This document shows, one piece after another, positions 29,095 through 37,980 of a stretch of 64,000 nt of DNA. This DNA is from Synechococcus sp. RCC307 (GTDB lineage Bacteria; Cyanobacteriota; Cyanobacteriia; PCC-6307; Cyanobiaceae). Under the pieces are notes generated by a model. The model saw nothing but the letters and a program-made list of their open reading frames with translations, was not told the DNA's origin and searched no databases. The first letter of the stretch is position 1; each line of letters starts with the position of its first letter. The DNA lies in the NCBI GenBank assembly GCA_000063525.1, contig CT978603.1, positions 801,105 through 865,104 of the forward strand, given 5' to 3'. A program made the translations under genes and the position numbers.

Positions 29095-29226
29095 CTAGTT
29101 ACCGCCAACCGGGATTGATCCTGGCCCCTCAGGCAGGTCGCCATTTCGCAATTCCATCTGCACCAGTGCCATGCCACCAAGGCCGACAACAAACGTCGCT
29201 CCGATCAACCAAAGCACCAGCTTCAT
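29095..29226 (-). CDS. Very small single-TM protein
   Basis: 43 codons, ATG at 29226 to TAG at 29095: a hydrophobic helix (KLVLWLIGATFVVGLGGMAL) followed by a short polar tail ending VGGN. No good ribosome-binding site is visible, so expression is uncertain, but the composition is typical of small cyanobacterial membrane proteins. Confidence 0.35.
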   Translation of the reverse strand: MKLVLWLIGATFVVGLGGMALVQMELRNGDLPEGPGSIPVGGN

Positions 29227-29278
29227 TGGGATTGGGAATTGAGCCTGTCCACAACTTGATAGCAATCACCCAAGCAAG

Positions 29279-29395
29279 CAACGCCGCCTGCTGAGGTCTT
29301 GTGGCTCGGGTTCTGGACCACGGGGTAGGCGCTGGGTGATCCAGCTGGGGCAGATGTTCATCACCGCGCAGTCGGGCTCCCTGCAGACCTGCAGC
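29279..29395. repeat. 117-bp imperfect repeat, copy B
   Basis: Partner of 28861-28977; the two copies are 418 bp apart, with the 43-codon ORF between them. Confidence 0.7.
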
Positions 29396-29419
29396 AAAAA
29401 GCCCCCGCCGAAGCAGGGC
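29396..29419 (-). terminator. Terminator of the RTX subtilisin gene
   Basis: Reverse-strand hairpin GCCCTGC / GCGGGGGC around TTCG, slightly imperfect, followed by five T. It lies about 26 bp after the stop, preceded by the 16-bp flank also found after the RTX gene behind rpoD. Confidence 0.7.
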
Positions 29420-29444
29420 AAGTGGATTGCTCTGCCGAGTTGGA

Positions 29445-31517
29445 TCAAACCAAGAAGTTGTCCTTCACTTGCAGGTCACCAGCAGCACCGTTGACCACAG
29501 CCATCAGATCCCGTCCTTCATAAACGTAGGCATGGCCATTGCGGTGGTTCTTGATCCTGAGGTTGTCCACGCCAGCACCAACCTGGATGCGATCAACACC
29601 ATCGCGGAAATCCCGGATGCGGTCATAGCCAGAGCCCTCAGAGAGAACGAAGGTGTCACGACCTGCGCCACCCCAAAGGTGATCATTGCCTTGGTTGCCT
29701 ACAAGCCGATCGTTACCCGAGCCACCGCGTAGTTGATCATTGCCGCCGCCACCTAGGAGAACGTCATTACCGCCACCGCCATTGAGCACGTCACGACCGT
29801 TCTGACCATTGAGCCTGTTGGAAAATTTGTTGCCAGTGACGATGTCATTGCCGCCGCCTGCATTCACATTCTCAATGGAGACCAAGCGGTCACGGCCATC
29901 ACCGGTGTTCTGCCATTTGGTGGTGTTGAGGTTGATGCGGTTTTTGCGTGATGAGAAGACAGCGGTGTCGCGACCAGAGCCACCATGGAGGTAGTCGTTG
30001 TGATTGCCTCCATACATCACATCATTTCTACGGCCGCCATAGAGCTTGTCATGGCCATTTCTGCCATACACCCTGTCATTACCACCACGACCAACGAGCC
30101 TGTCGTTTCTATGACTCCCTTTGAGAATTAAACCTTGTTGGGGGGGCTTGGGGGTTGTGGATGTCGTCCCCAATGCAAATGGGTCGGCATAGCCAGCTCT
30201 GTTGGCCTTCACCATGTCGCCGGCTTTCACATTCCCCATCAACAGAAGTCCCGCAGCATGGGGCGCGGCCATAGAGGTGCCGCTTAGATAGGCCAGGCTG
30301 CCGCCTTGGTAGTACGACAGAACGCCAACGCCGGGGGCCGCAAAATCAACATCATCACCGCCGCTGGGGTTGTCCCAGTTTGACCAACTGGCCATTTGAT
30401 AGCGATTATCAACGGCTGAAATCGTGTAGACATTTTTATGCTCACCTGCAGAAGCAGGTGAATACCAATCAGCATCATTACCACTATTCCCTGCTGCGAT
30501 TGAAAACTTGATGCCTTGATTGGCTGCTGCTTTGACTGCACGATCAAGGCCTGAGCTGAAGCCGCCAGCTAGGCTCATGTTGATCACGCATTTTGATTTA
30601 TCTAGGCCATTGCGATCAATGACACTGGTGGCGTAATTGACCGCGTCAATGATTGATCGATAGCTTGCACCGCCGCCATAGCTGTTGAAAACCTTCAGCG
30701 AAATCACTTCAGCGCCGGGTGCAACGCCGACAACACCTTTGCCATTAGCCAGAGCTGCAATCGTCCCGGCCACGTGGGTGCCATGGCCATTGCCATCGGT
30801 GAAGGCGCTTTCACCGCTCACCCAGCTCTTGGACCAGGCCTTGTTGACCAGCAGATCACCAGTGTTGGCAAGCACACCGGAATCGATCACAAAGGCATAG
30901 GTGCCTTTGCCGATATTCCCTTTGCTGCTGATGTCTGTGCCGCCCCAAACGGCCTTGACGCCATAGGGCAACAATTCACCGGTTCTTGCCCTGCCATTGC
31001 CGTACACCGGCAGGGCTGATGCGGAGATGCCTCCATTGGTGCTGAGATCCGCGTTGCTGCTTGCGAGCGCATCGCTAACGAACACCTTCTCCAGCCGCAC
31101 TTCTTGATCCAGCGCGCTGCTTTCTGAGGAAGCGGCTACGGGCGCGGATGCGCTGTTCGAGCTGCTGACTGGTTTGACCTCAACCGGCGGGTTCAGTGGC
31201 AGTGGCCGATCCAGCTCCACGCTTTGGATGCTGGGGCCCGTTCGCAGCTGCCCAGCTTCTGTTTCCTCGAGCTGGACAGAGAAACCACTGAGTTCTGAAA
31301 AGACCTGGTTTGGTTTGGCCTGAATCTTGGCTTCTTTGAGTGCCCTATCCGCTTTGCCAGGCAGCTCGATCGGGTCTATTTTTTCTTCAAAGAAAACGTA
31401 GTGCTCCCGACGTAAGCCACCGCCCCCGACCTGAGCTGCATCCACAACGGCATCAGCGATGCTTCGGCCAGTTGTCTTGCCAGTGAGTAGTTCTTCTAGT
31501 GTCGATTTCGATTCGAT
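29445..31517 (-). CDS. RTX subtilisin-like serine protease, probable AUC start
   Basis: Reading from ATC at 31517 gives 690 codons; the first conventional start, GTG, is at 31445 (666 residues). AGGAGG ends 6 bases before the ATC, and the 24 added residues align with the N-terminus of the giant paralogue at 32011-37758 (LEELLTGK versus LHELLNGK, then ADAVV). An I9-like propeptide covers ~40-110 (VFSELSGFSVQL). Peptidase S8 triad: VIDSGV, GHGTHVAG and SGTSMAAPH near residues 210, 245 and 414. RTX repeats then the shared C-terminus ending DNFLV follow. Secreted protease by inference. Confidence 0.85.
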   Translation of the reverse strand: MESKSTLEELLTGKTTGRSIADAVVDAAQVGGGGLRREHYVFFEEKIDPIELPGKADRALKEAKIQAKPNQVFSELSGFSVQLEETEAGQLRTGPSIQSVELDRPLPLNPPVEVKPVSSSNSASAPVAASSESSALDQEVRLEKVFVSDALASSNADLSTNGGISASALPVYGNGRARTGELLPYGVKAVWGGTDISSKGNIGKGTYAFVIDSGVLANTGDLLVNKAWSKSWVSGESAFTDGNGHGTHVAGTIAALANGKGVVGVAPGAEVISLKVFNSYGGGASYRSIIDAVNYATSVIDRNGLDKSKCVINMSLAGGFSSGLDRAVKAAANQGIKFSIAAGNSGNDADWYSPASAGEHKNVYTISAVDNRYQMASWSNWDNPSGGDDVDFAAPGVGVLSYYQGGSLAYLSGTSMAAPHAAGLLLMGNVKAGDMVKANRAGYADPFALGTTSTTPKPPQQGLILKGSHRNDRLVGRGGNDRVYGRNGHDKLYGGRRNDVMYGGNHNDYLHGGSGRDTAVFSSRKNRINLNTTKWQNTGDGRDRLVSIENVNAGGGNDIVTGNKFSNRLNGQNGRDVLNGGGGNDVLLGGGGNDQLRGGSGNDRLVGNQGNDHLWGGAGRDTFVLSEGSGYDRIRDFRDGVDRIQVGAGVDNLRIKNHRNGHAYVYEGRDLMAVVNGAAGDLQVKDNFLV

Positions 31518-31524
31518 GGTGAAC

Positions 31525-31530
31525 CTCCTA
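31525..31530 (-). promoter_or_regulatory. Perfect Shine-Dalgarno before an ATC codon
   Basis: The forward strand reads CCTCCT, hence AGGAGG on the gene strand, spaced TTCACC from ATC at 31517-31515. This decides the start in favour of ATC or a mutated former ATG. The 230 bp beyond it (31531-31753) are AT-rich and hold no gene I can support. Confidence 0.6.
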
Positions 31531-31753
31531 GAGAGCTGTCCACAAGTGGCACAGCAAGAGCACTGCTGATAGGCCCTCAGTCGCGAAACGGTGTCTCGCT
31601 AATTCCACTGCTAGTCAGTAATTATTTTTCTTTGTAGGAAGTTTTTATTTGCTCCTGTAATGAATGGGCTCTCTCCTGTTGGTCTCTTGCGGCCAACCTC
31701 AATAAGGTAAGCCGTAAGGACCTTTTATTTGCCCAGGATTTAAAGAATTAGTC

Positions 31754-31954
31754 TTGTTCGGTAAAGCATGCTTTTGGCGCTTTTATTCCCTTAAAAAAGC
31801 ATTGCGCCATTCGCTACACCCTGCAGTCACTCTCGAGCGCAACTGCTGGATGGTGGTCCATCAGCATCGTCACGGGATGTTCCCTAGCGAATACGACATC
31901 CGCGAGATCGATGAGGATCTCTATCTGGCCCTGCTGGCCTACTGCCGCAATTAG
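31754..31954 (+). pseudogene. Chimeric partial copy of the small gene at 26534
   Basis: Codons from about 31834 on match the last 40 codons of the 26534 gene (RNCWMVVHQHRHGMFPSEYDIR to the stop). The ~27 codons before are unrelated and would need a TTG start. Eleven or so base differences are nearly all synonymous. The copy ends, like the intact one, head-on against an RTX gene and its terminator. Either a truncated duplicate or a paralogue with a replaced N-terminus. Confidence 0.6.
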
Positions 31955-31958
31955 GCAT

Positions 31959-31984
31959 AAAAAAGCCCCTGTGGAAACAGGGGT
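31959..31984 (-). terminator. Terminator of the giant RTX gene
   Basis: ACCCCTGT stem, TTCC loop, ACAGGGGC and six T on the reverse strand; a near copy of 26736-26761. Confidence 0.8.
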
Positions 31985-32010
31985 CGTGGATTGGGTTGAT
32001 GGGTGTCTCG

Positions 32011-35000
32011 TCAGACCAGGAAGTTGTCTTTCACCTGCAGGTCACCAGCAGCGCCGTTGACCACGGCCATCAAGTCACGGCCTTCGTAGACGTAGGCATG
32101 GCCATTGCGGTGGTTCTTGATCCTGAGGCTGTCCACACCAGAACCGATTTGGATGCGGTCTTGGCCATTGCGGAAGTCCATGATCCGGTCATAACCAGCA
32201 CCTTCTGAAAGCACAAAGGTGTCACGGCCACCTTGACCCCAGAGCTTGTCGTTACCTTGTCCGCCTACGAGCTTGTCGTTACCTTGTCCGCCTACGAGCT
32301 TGTCGTTACCACTGCCACCGTTGAGGACATCGTTGCCGTTTTGGCCGTTGAGGGTGTTGGCTCCTCGATTGCCCGTGACAACATCGTTACCGCTGCCGGC
32401 ATTGACATTTTCAATCGAGATCAGGCGGTCACGCCCGTCGCGTGTGTTCTGCCAGCGGGTGGAGTTGAGGTTGATGCGGTTGGAACGGCCTGAGAACTGA
32501 GCGGTATCCGTTCCTGAACCACCATGGAGGTAGTCGTTGTGATTGCCTCCATACATCACATCGTTTCCATTGCCGCCATAGAGCTTGTCGTCGCCGTTTT
32601 GTCCGTTGAGAGTGTTGGCAGAGCGGTTGCCTTTGACGATGTCATTTCCGCTGCCGGCGTTGACGTTTTCGATGGAGATCAATCGGTCACGTCCATCGCC
32701 GGTGTTCTGCCATTTGGTGGTGTTGAGGTTGATGCAGTTGTTGCGTCCTGAGAACTGAGCGGTGTCGCGTCCTGAACCGCCGTTGATGGTGTCATCACCA
32801 AGAGCCGCATTCAATAGATCATTGCCAGCTCCACCTTCAAGAATGTCATTTTTATCTCCTGTTTCAATTGAATTATGAGAGGCATTGCCCGTGATCTTCA
32901 TGGATGAGAGCTTGACGCTAGTTGGTAATACAATTTTTTCGATGCCCTTTGTCAAGCTATAGCTCTTTGAGTAATAGCGGTAAATGACCGTGTCAATACC
33001 ACTATCAGTTCCTGAATCAACAATCGTGTCGCGCTCATCATCAACAATGTAAGTATCACTGCCATTGCCGCCATCGAGATAATCAGCACCATCACCGCCC
33101 GTTAGGCGGTCATCACCATTGCCGCCGTAGAGCTTGTCATCATCCATCTCGCCATATATCTCGTCATTGCCATCACCGCCATTGAGGGTGTCATTGCCGT
33201 AGCCGCCGTAGAGGCGATCATCTCCCTCTTTTGCCTCAACTGTGTCAAAGCCGTTGTAGGCATAAATCCACTCGCCTTCATCACTCCCTGTGATCTTCTC
33301 TGAACGATTTGTGCCCTGGATGATTGGTGGCGGAATCTCGTAGGCTGGATTGAAGTTGCTCTTGTCAAGATCGGTGCGCTTGGTGTTCTTCAGCAGGGCA
33401 ATGGTTTTGGCGCTGAAGGCCGTATCAAATGCCCCATCAGCATCAAACTGCAGCTGCATATCTGTGCCGCTCTTGACGAAGTCGAGGTAGCCATTCAGGA
33501 ACGGATTGCTGCCATCAAAACCAACGGCCACATCACGGAAGAGCTGACTGAGATCCAGCAGGTCACCGCCAACACCAGTGGTGAAATCCGTGATCGTTAG
33601 CGCTGCTGCACCGCCATAAAACAGCGACTGGTAATACCCCTTGGTGAACACCACCGTGTCTTGGCCGCTGCCGGTGGTGACGCTGCTGCTGCCTCCCTGG
33701 GCACTAGTCACCGTGATGGTGTCGTTACCGCTGCCGGCATCAACGCTGTCGCGCCCACCACCGGTTGAGATGGTGTCGTTACCGCCATCACCAATCAGGA
33801 TGTTGTTGCCCGAATCACCAGCGATGGTGTCGTTGTAATTGGTGCCGCGAACATTCTCAAAGTTCTGCACAGTGGTGTTCACCGTGCCAAGGCCAGGAAT
33901 GCCCTTGATCGACAGCTTTTGGCTGGCCAGATTGGCGTCGATGCTGGCGGTGGTGCCGCCGGAACCATCAATCCAGTCGTTGCTGCCGCTGGATGCGCGG
34001 ATGGTTTCAAAGAAATCGGTGAAGGTGTCTTTGCCGGCGCTGCCTTTGCTGACGGTGCCGCCTTTGTTCAGCGTGATTGCTTGCCCCAGGCTGGAGTAGT
34101 CGATCGTGTCGCTACCGGAACCAAAGGTGTAGGTGTCGTTGCCGGCGCTAGCGAGCATGACGTCGTTACCGCCATTGCCGCGCAAGATGTTGCTACCGCT
34201 ATCGCCTTTGAGGCGGTCGGTGGTGTCGCTGCCATCGATGTTTTCAAAGTTCTGAACGTTGACGCTGACCGTGCCAATTCCAGGAAGATTAGAAATCGTG
34301 AGTGATTGATTTGCTAAATCAGCATTCAGACTGGCAATTGCCCCACCACCAGTGATTCCATCAATCCAGTCACCGCTGTCAGTGCTGGCTTTGATGCTCT
34401 CGTAGAAGTCGGTGAAGGTGTCTTTGCCTTGGCCGCCTTTATCAACAGTGCCACCGCGTACTAAGCGGATGGACTGCCCCAGGCTGGAGTAGTCGATGGT
34501 GTCGTAGCCGGAGCCAAAGGTGTAGGTGTCGTTGCCGGCGCTGGCGGTCATGACGTCGTTGCCGCCATTGCCGATCAGGATGTTGGCCTTGCTGTCGCCT
34601 TGAATCCGGTCATTACCTTCACTGCCTTTGACGTGTTCAAAGTTTTGAACATTGAATGTGAAAGTTCCAACTTTGGGCAGTCCTGAAACCTTGAGGCTTT
34701 GGCTTGAAAGGTTGACATCAACATTGGCAGTGTTTCCTGTGCTCGCATCAATCCAGTCATTGGCCCGTGTGGTGGCTTTGATGCTCTCAACGAAGTCTTT
34801 GAAGGTGTCTGTGCCGAGGCCGCCTTTATTGACGCTGCCGCCTTTAACCAGGGTGATGTCGCGATAGAAGCTGGTGTAATCAGCGGTGTCGTAACCGGAG
34901 CCAAAGGTGCAGGTGTCGTTGCCGACACTGGCCAGCATCACATCGTTGCCACCTCCACAATCCACCGTGTCGTTGCCGGTGCCGCCATCAATCCGGTCGG

Positions 35001-37758
35001 CGCCATCACCACCGGAGAGGCTGTCGTTACCGGTGCCGCCTTTGAGCACGTCATCACCAGTTCCACCCTGGATGTCGTCGTTGCCGGCGCCGCCATCAAT
35101 AACGTCATTACCGCCATTGCCATAAAGCTTGTTGGCCAGGGCATTGCCCACCATCGTGTCGGCGGTGTCGCTGCCTTTGACATGCTCAAAATCACGGATC
35201 GTGATGGAAGCTGAGCCAATCTCTGGAATGCCTGACACCTTGAGGGAGTCAGCAGCGAGATTGACATCGAGGCTGGCGATCTTGCCGCCACCAGTGAGGC
35301 CATCCACCCAATCATTGAGTGAACTGGTGGCGATCAGTTCTTCTGGGAAATCCGCAAAGGAATCAGTGCCGTTGACGCCTTTATCCACCTTCCCGCCACG
35401 CACCAAAGTGATGGGGGCTGACATGGACGAGTAGTCCATGATGTCGTAGCCGCCACCAAAGGTGTATTTGCTTGAGCCGTTCTCGCCAAAGAAGTAATCA
35501 CCACCAGGGGTGCCGATGATCTCATTCAGCGGGATGGAAACTGCTGCCGTAGCAATGTTCTCCTTAAATCCTTCCCCATCTTGGTATTGAACTCTTAGGC
35601 GTAGTTGCTGGCCGGATTGTGCAGTTGGAATCTTGAAGCTGATCCCTTGGCCAACAGTTCTCCAGTTTTTGCCTTGGTCTGATGATGCTTCCCAGGAATA
35701 ACTAAAAGCACCATTCCCATCAGGATCGTCCTTGATTTGTTGTGCTTGAACGGTTAAGCCAACTCTGGCATTTCCAATGATTTTGAATTCTGCATTACCA
35801 TTATCAACAGGTGGTTTTCCAAAGCTTACAAACCAATCGTCTGTAGCGAAATGACTGCCACCTCCTCCTAGACCAGCACTGTAGCCGCCGGATGAATCAA
35901 TCGTTATACGATCGATACTGTTAAATGTTCCCCAGAAAGAAGCTGAATCAGCACCAACAGCGGTTTGCTTGCTGAAATCAATCTCAACTGCTTTTGGATC
36001 AAGGACAATATTTGCTGTTCCTACGACTGCCCCATCGTCGTAGGCTGTAAACTTGAGGTTTAAATCGTTGTTCCAAGCTGCTGCATATGTGCCTTTTTGG
36101 AGGTTAAAGTCTTCGCCTCTGGTGGTTGCTGAAAATTGACGCTGCCATGCGCCAAATGCCACATAATCCCCCTCGTAATCTGTAAGCTTTCCATAGCCTC
36201 CTTTTCTGTATAGGCTGTTTTTGTTTGAATCCATATAATAACAACTTGCCACCCAGTCAAGTCCCTTGTAGTTATTGCCAATTGGGTCAACACTGTTTCC
36301 CTCTCTGCTCGGAGGATTCAGGTCGTTAAATGTGATTTTTATTGTTCCCGGGTTGTCAGGATTTGGATCCGGCTTCGGTGGGGTTGGTGGTGGTGGGCTG
36401 GGATTTCCATTTACCTGCACCAGTGCGAAAGGGTCGGAGAACCCTGCCGCATTCGCTTGCACCATGTCTCCAGCCTTCACCCCTCCCATCAGCAGTGCCC
36501 CAGCTACGTGGGGTGCTGCCATCGATGTGCCACTTAGATAGGCAAGATTCCCGCCCTTGTAGTAAGAGCGAACACTGACTCCAGGTGCCGCAAAGTCAAC
36601 ATCGTCGCCGCCATTGGGGTCATCCCAGTTTGACCAGCTAGCCATTTTGTATTGGCTATCAACAGCTGAAACGGTGTAGACATTTGGGTGATCACCGGCT
36701 GCTGCGGGGGAATAACCATCGGCGTCAGAACCGCTATTGCCAGCAGCAATCGCAAACTTGATTCCTTGATTGGCAGCTGCTTTAACTGCGCTATCGAGAC
36801 CTGAGCTGAAGCCACCGCCCAGGCTCATGTTGATCACGCATTTCGATTTATCCAGGCCATTGCTGTTGATGATCTGCGTGGCGTAATTGACCGCATCGAT
36901 GATCGTGCTGTAACTCGCGCCACCGCCATTGCTGTCAAAGACCTTGAGAGAGATCACCTCTGCTCCAGGTGCTACCCCTACGACTCCGATGTTGTTGGCA
37001 AGAGCTGCAATCGTTCCGGCCACATGGGTGCCATGGCCATTGCCATCGGTGAAAGCACCTTCTCCATTCACCCAGCTCTTCGACCAGGCCTTGTTGATCA
37101 GCAGATCACCGGTGGTGTCGAGCACCCCGGAATCGATCACAAAGGCATAGGTGCCTTTCCCAACGTTTCCTTTGGCGGATACGTCTTGACCGCCCCAAAT
37201 TGCTTTCACTCCATAGGGCAGAATCTCGCCACTTTGGGCGTTGCCATCGGAGTAGATCGGCAATGCTGACTGCCCAATCTCCCACTGCTGTTGGGCTTGA
37301 TTGGCTATTACCTCACCGACGAAAACCTCTTCTAATCGCACCTCCTGATCCAATGGATTCGGATTTGCCTGAGCCTCAAGTGCGACTGGTGCACTCTGTG
37401 GGCTCGTGTTGCTGACTGGTTTGACTTCAACCGGTGGGCTCAGTGGCAGCGGCCGATCCAGCTCCACGCTTTGGATGCTGGGAACCTCGCGCAGCTGGCC
37501 TGCTTCTGTGTCATCGAGCTGAACCGAGAAGCCATTCAGCTCGGAAAACACCTTGGTGGGCTTGGCGTTGACCTTGGCTTCTTTCAGGGCCTGATTGGCT
37601 TTGGAAGGCAGCTCAGCGGGCTCGGTTTTCTCTTCAAAGAAGGCGTAGTGCTCAGAGCGGCCGCCACTGGCGCCGATTTGTGAGGACTGCACAACGGCAT
37701 CAGCAACGCCTTGCTTGCTTGCCTTGCCATTGAGCAGTTCATGAAGCGCCAAAGCCAT
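32011..37758 (-). CDS. Giant RTX subtilisin-like serine protease
   Basis: 1915 residues. I9-like propeptide (~45-110), peptidase S8 with VIDSGV, GHGTHVAG and SGTSMAAPH near 208, 243 and 411, a Pro-rich linker (~465), a beta-sandwich of ~190 residues (KITFNDLNPPSREG ...), an Ig-like segment (~665-745), then four ~130-residue repeats each opening like TFGSGYDTIDYSS and closing NVQNFEHVKGS, mixed with RTX nonapeptides. Two GRDTA...GRDRLISIE modules and the shared 75-residue C-terminus end it. No Sec signal; type I secretion is inferred. The ATG at 37758 has GGAG 7 bases upstream. Likely a secreted or surface protease; target unknown. Confidence 0.88.
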   Translation of the reverse strand: MALALHELLNGKASKQGVADAVVQSSQIGASGGRSEHYAFFEEKTEPAELPSKANQALKEAKVNAKPTKVFSELNGFSVQLDDTEAGQLREVPSIQSVELDRPLPLSPPVEVKPVSNTSPQSAPVALEAQANPNPLDQEVRLEEVFVGEVIANQAQQQWEIGQSALPIYSDGNAQSGEILPYGVKAIWGGQDVSAKGNVGKGTYAFVIDSGVLDTTGDLLINKAWSKSWVNGEGAFTDGNGHGTHVAGTIAALANNIGVVGVAPGAEVISLKVFDSNGGGASYSTIIDAVNYATQIINSNGLDKSKCVINMSLGGGFSSGLDSAVKAAANQGIKFAIAAGNSGSDADGYSPAAAGDHPNVYTVSAVDSQYKMASWSNWDDPNGGDDVDFAAPGVSVRSYYKGGNLAYLSGTSMAAPHVAGALLMGGVKAGDMVQANAAGFSDPFALVQVNGNPSPPPPTPPKPDPNPDNPGTIKITFNDLNPPSREGNSVDPIGNNYKGLDWVASCYYMDSNKNSLYRKGGYGKLTDYEGDYVAFGAWQRQFSATTRGEDFNLQKGTYAAAWNNDLNLKFTAYDDGAVVGTANIVLDPKAVEIDFSKQTAVGADSASFWGTFNSIDRITIDSSGGYSAGLGGGGSHFATDDWFVSFGKPPVDNGNAEFKIIGNARVGLTVQAQQIKDDPDGNGAFSYSWEASSDQGKNWRTVGQGISFKIPTAQSGQQLRLRVQYQDGEGFKENIATAAVSIPLNEIIGTPGGDYFFGENGSSKYTFGGGYDIMDYSSMSAPITLVRGGKVDKGVNGTDSFADFPEELIATSSLNDWVDGLTGGGKIASLDVNLAADSLKVSGIPEIGSASITIRDFEHVKGSDTADTMVGNALANKLYGNGGNDVIDGGAGNDDIQGGTGDDVLKGGTGNDSLSGGDGADRIDGGTGNDTVDCGGGNDVMLASVGNDTCTFGSGYDTADYTSFYRDITLVKGGSVNKGGLGTDTFKDFVESIKATTRANDWIDASTGNTANVDVNLSSQSLKVSGLPKVGTFTFNVQNFEHVKGSEGNDRIQGDSKANILIGNGGNDVMTASAGNDTYTFGSGYDTIDYSSLGQSIRLVRGGTVDKGGQGKDTFTDFYESIKASTDSGDWIDGITGGGAIASLNADLANQSLTISNLPGIGTVSVNVQNFENIDGSDTTDRLKGDSGSNILRGNGGNDVMLASAGNDTYTFGSGSDTIDYSSLGQAITLNKGGTVSKGSAGKDTFTDFFETIRASSGSNDWIDGSGGTTASIDANLASQKLSIKGIPGLGTVNTTVQNFENVRGTNYNDTIAGDSGNNILIGDGGNDTISTGGGRDSVDAGSGNDTITVTSAQGGSSSVTTGSGQDTVVFTKGYYQSLFYGGAAALTITDFTTGVGGDLLDLSQLFRDVAVGFDGSNPFLNGYLDFVKSGTDMQLQFDADGAFDTAFSAKTIALLKNTKRTDLDKSNFNPAYEIPPPIIQGTNRSEKITGSDEGEWIYAYNGFDTVEAKEGDDRLYGGYGNDTLNGGDGNDEIYGEMDDDKLYGGNGDDRLTGGDGADYLDGGNGSDTYIVDDERDTIVDSGTDSGIDTVIYRYYSKSYSLTKGIEKIVLPTSVKLSSMKITGNASHNSIETGDKNDILEGGAGNDLLNAALGDDTINGGSGRDTAQFSGRNNCINLNTTKWQNTGDGRDRLISIENVNAGSGNDIVKGNRSANTLNGQNGDDKLYGGNGNDVMYGGNHNDYLHGGSGTDTAQFSGRSNRINLNSTRWQNTRDGRDRLISIENVNAGSGNDVVTGNRGANTLNGQNGNDVLNGGSGNDKLVGGQGNDKLVGGQGNDKLWGQGGRDTFVLSEGAGYDRIMDFRNGQDRIQIGSGVDSLRIKNHRNGHAYVYEGRDLMAVVNGAAGDLQVKDNFLV

Positions 37759-37952
37759 CGCCCAGCTCCATTTTCTCCTGAGAAGGAGATGAGACTATCC
37801 TGAGACGAATGGGATTTTGCGCTGAGAGCCTGTGAAGCTGGCTTATTCAGCTGCTAGCTCTTTGGCCGCCATTGTTGTCTTGCGATGGCTGTGGAGTTCG
37901 CTCCCCCGACAGAGTGGTTTTGGGTTCTTGGCTTGATCGCAACTGGCCACAA

Positions 37953-37980
37953 AAAAGCCCCCTCGTTGGAGGGGGCTTTG
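37953..37980 (-). terminator. Terminator of petJ
   Basis: Reverse strand AAGCCCCCTC / GAGGGGGCTT with a short loop and a run of six T, about 30 bp after the cytochrome c6 stop. The stretch from 37759 to 37950 contains no gene I can support. Confidence 0.85.

Larger units (their letters stand above)
29266..29448 (-). pseudogene. Small Cys-containing protein, copy B, 5' end replaced
   Basis: Carries the same CREPDCAVMNICPSW...DLSRRR core as copy A, but the codons before it are read from the RTX terminator hairpin (LPCFGGGFL) and the RTX stop region. It therefore has no start of its own and is best read as a fragment fused behind the RTX 3' flank, reading on past copy A's stop to CLLG. Confidence 0.5.

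Noticed and set aside
32100-35200. Short, regularly spaced repeats that look CRISPR-like by eye
   Set aside because: They follow the 27-bp period of RTX nonapeptides and stay in one reading frame; there are no identical repeats with unique spacers.
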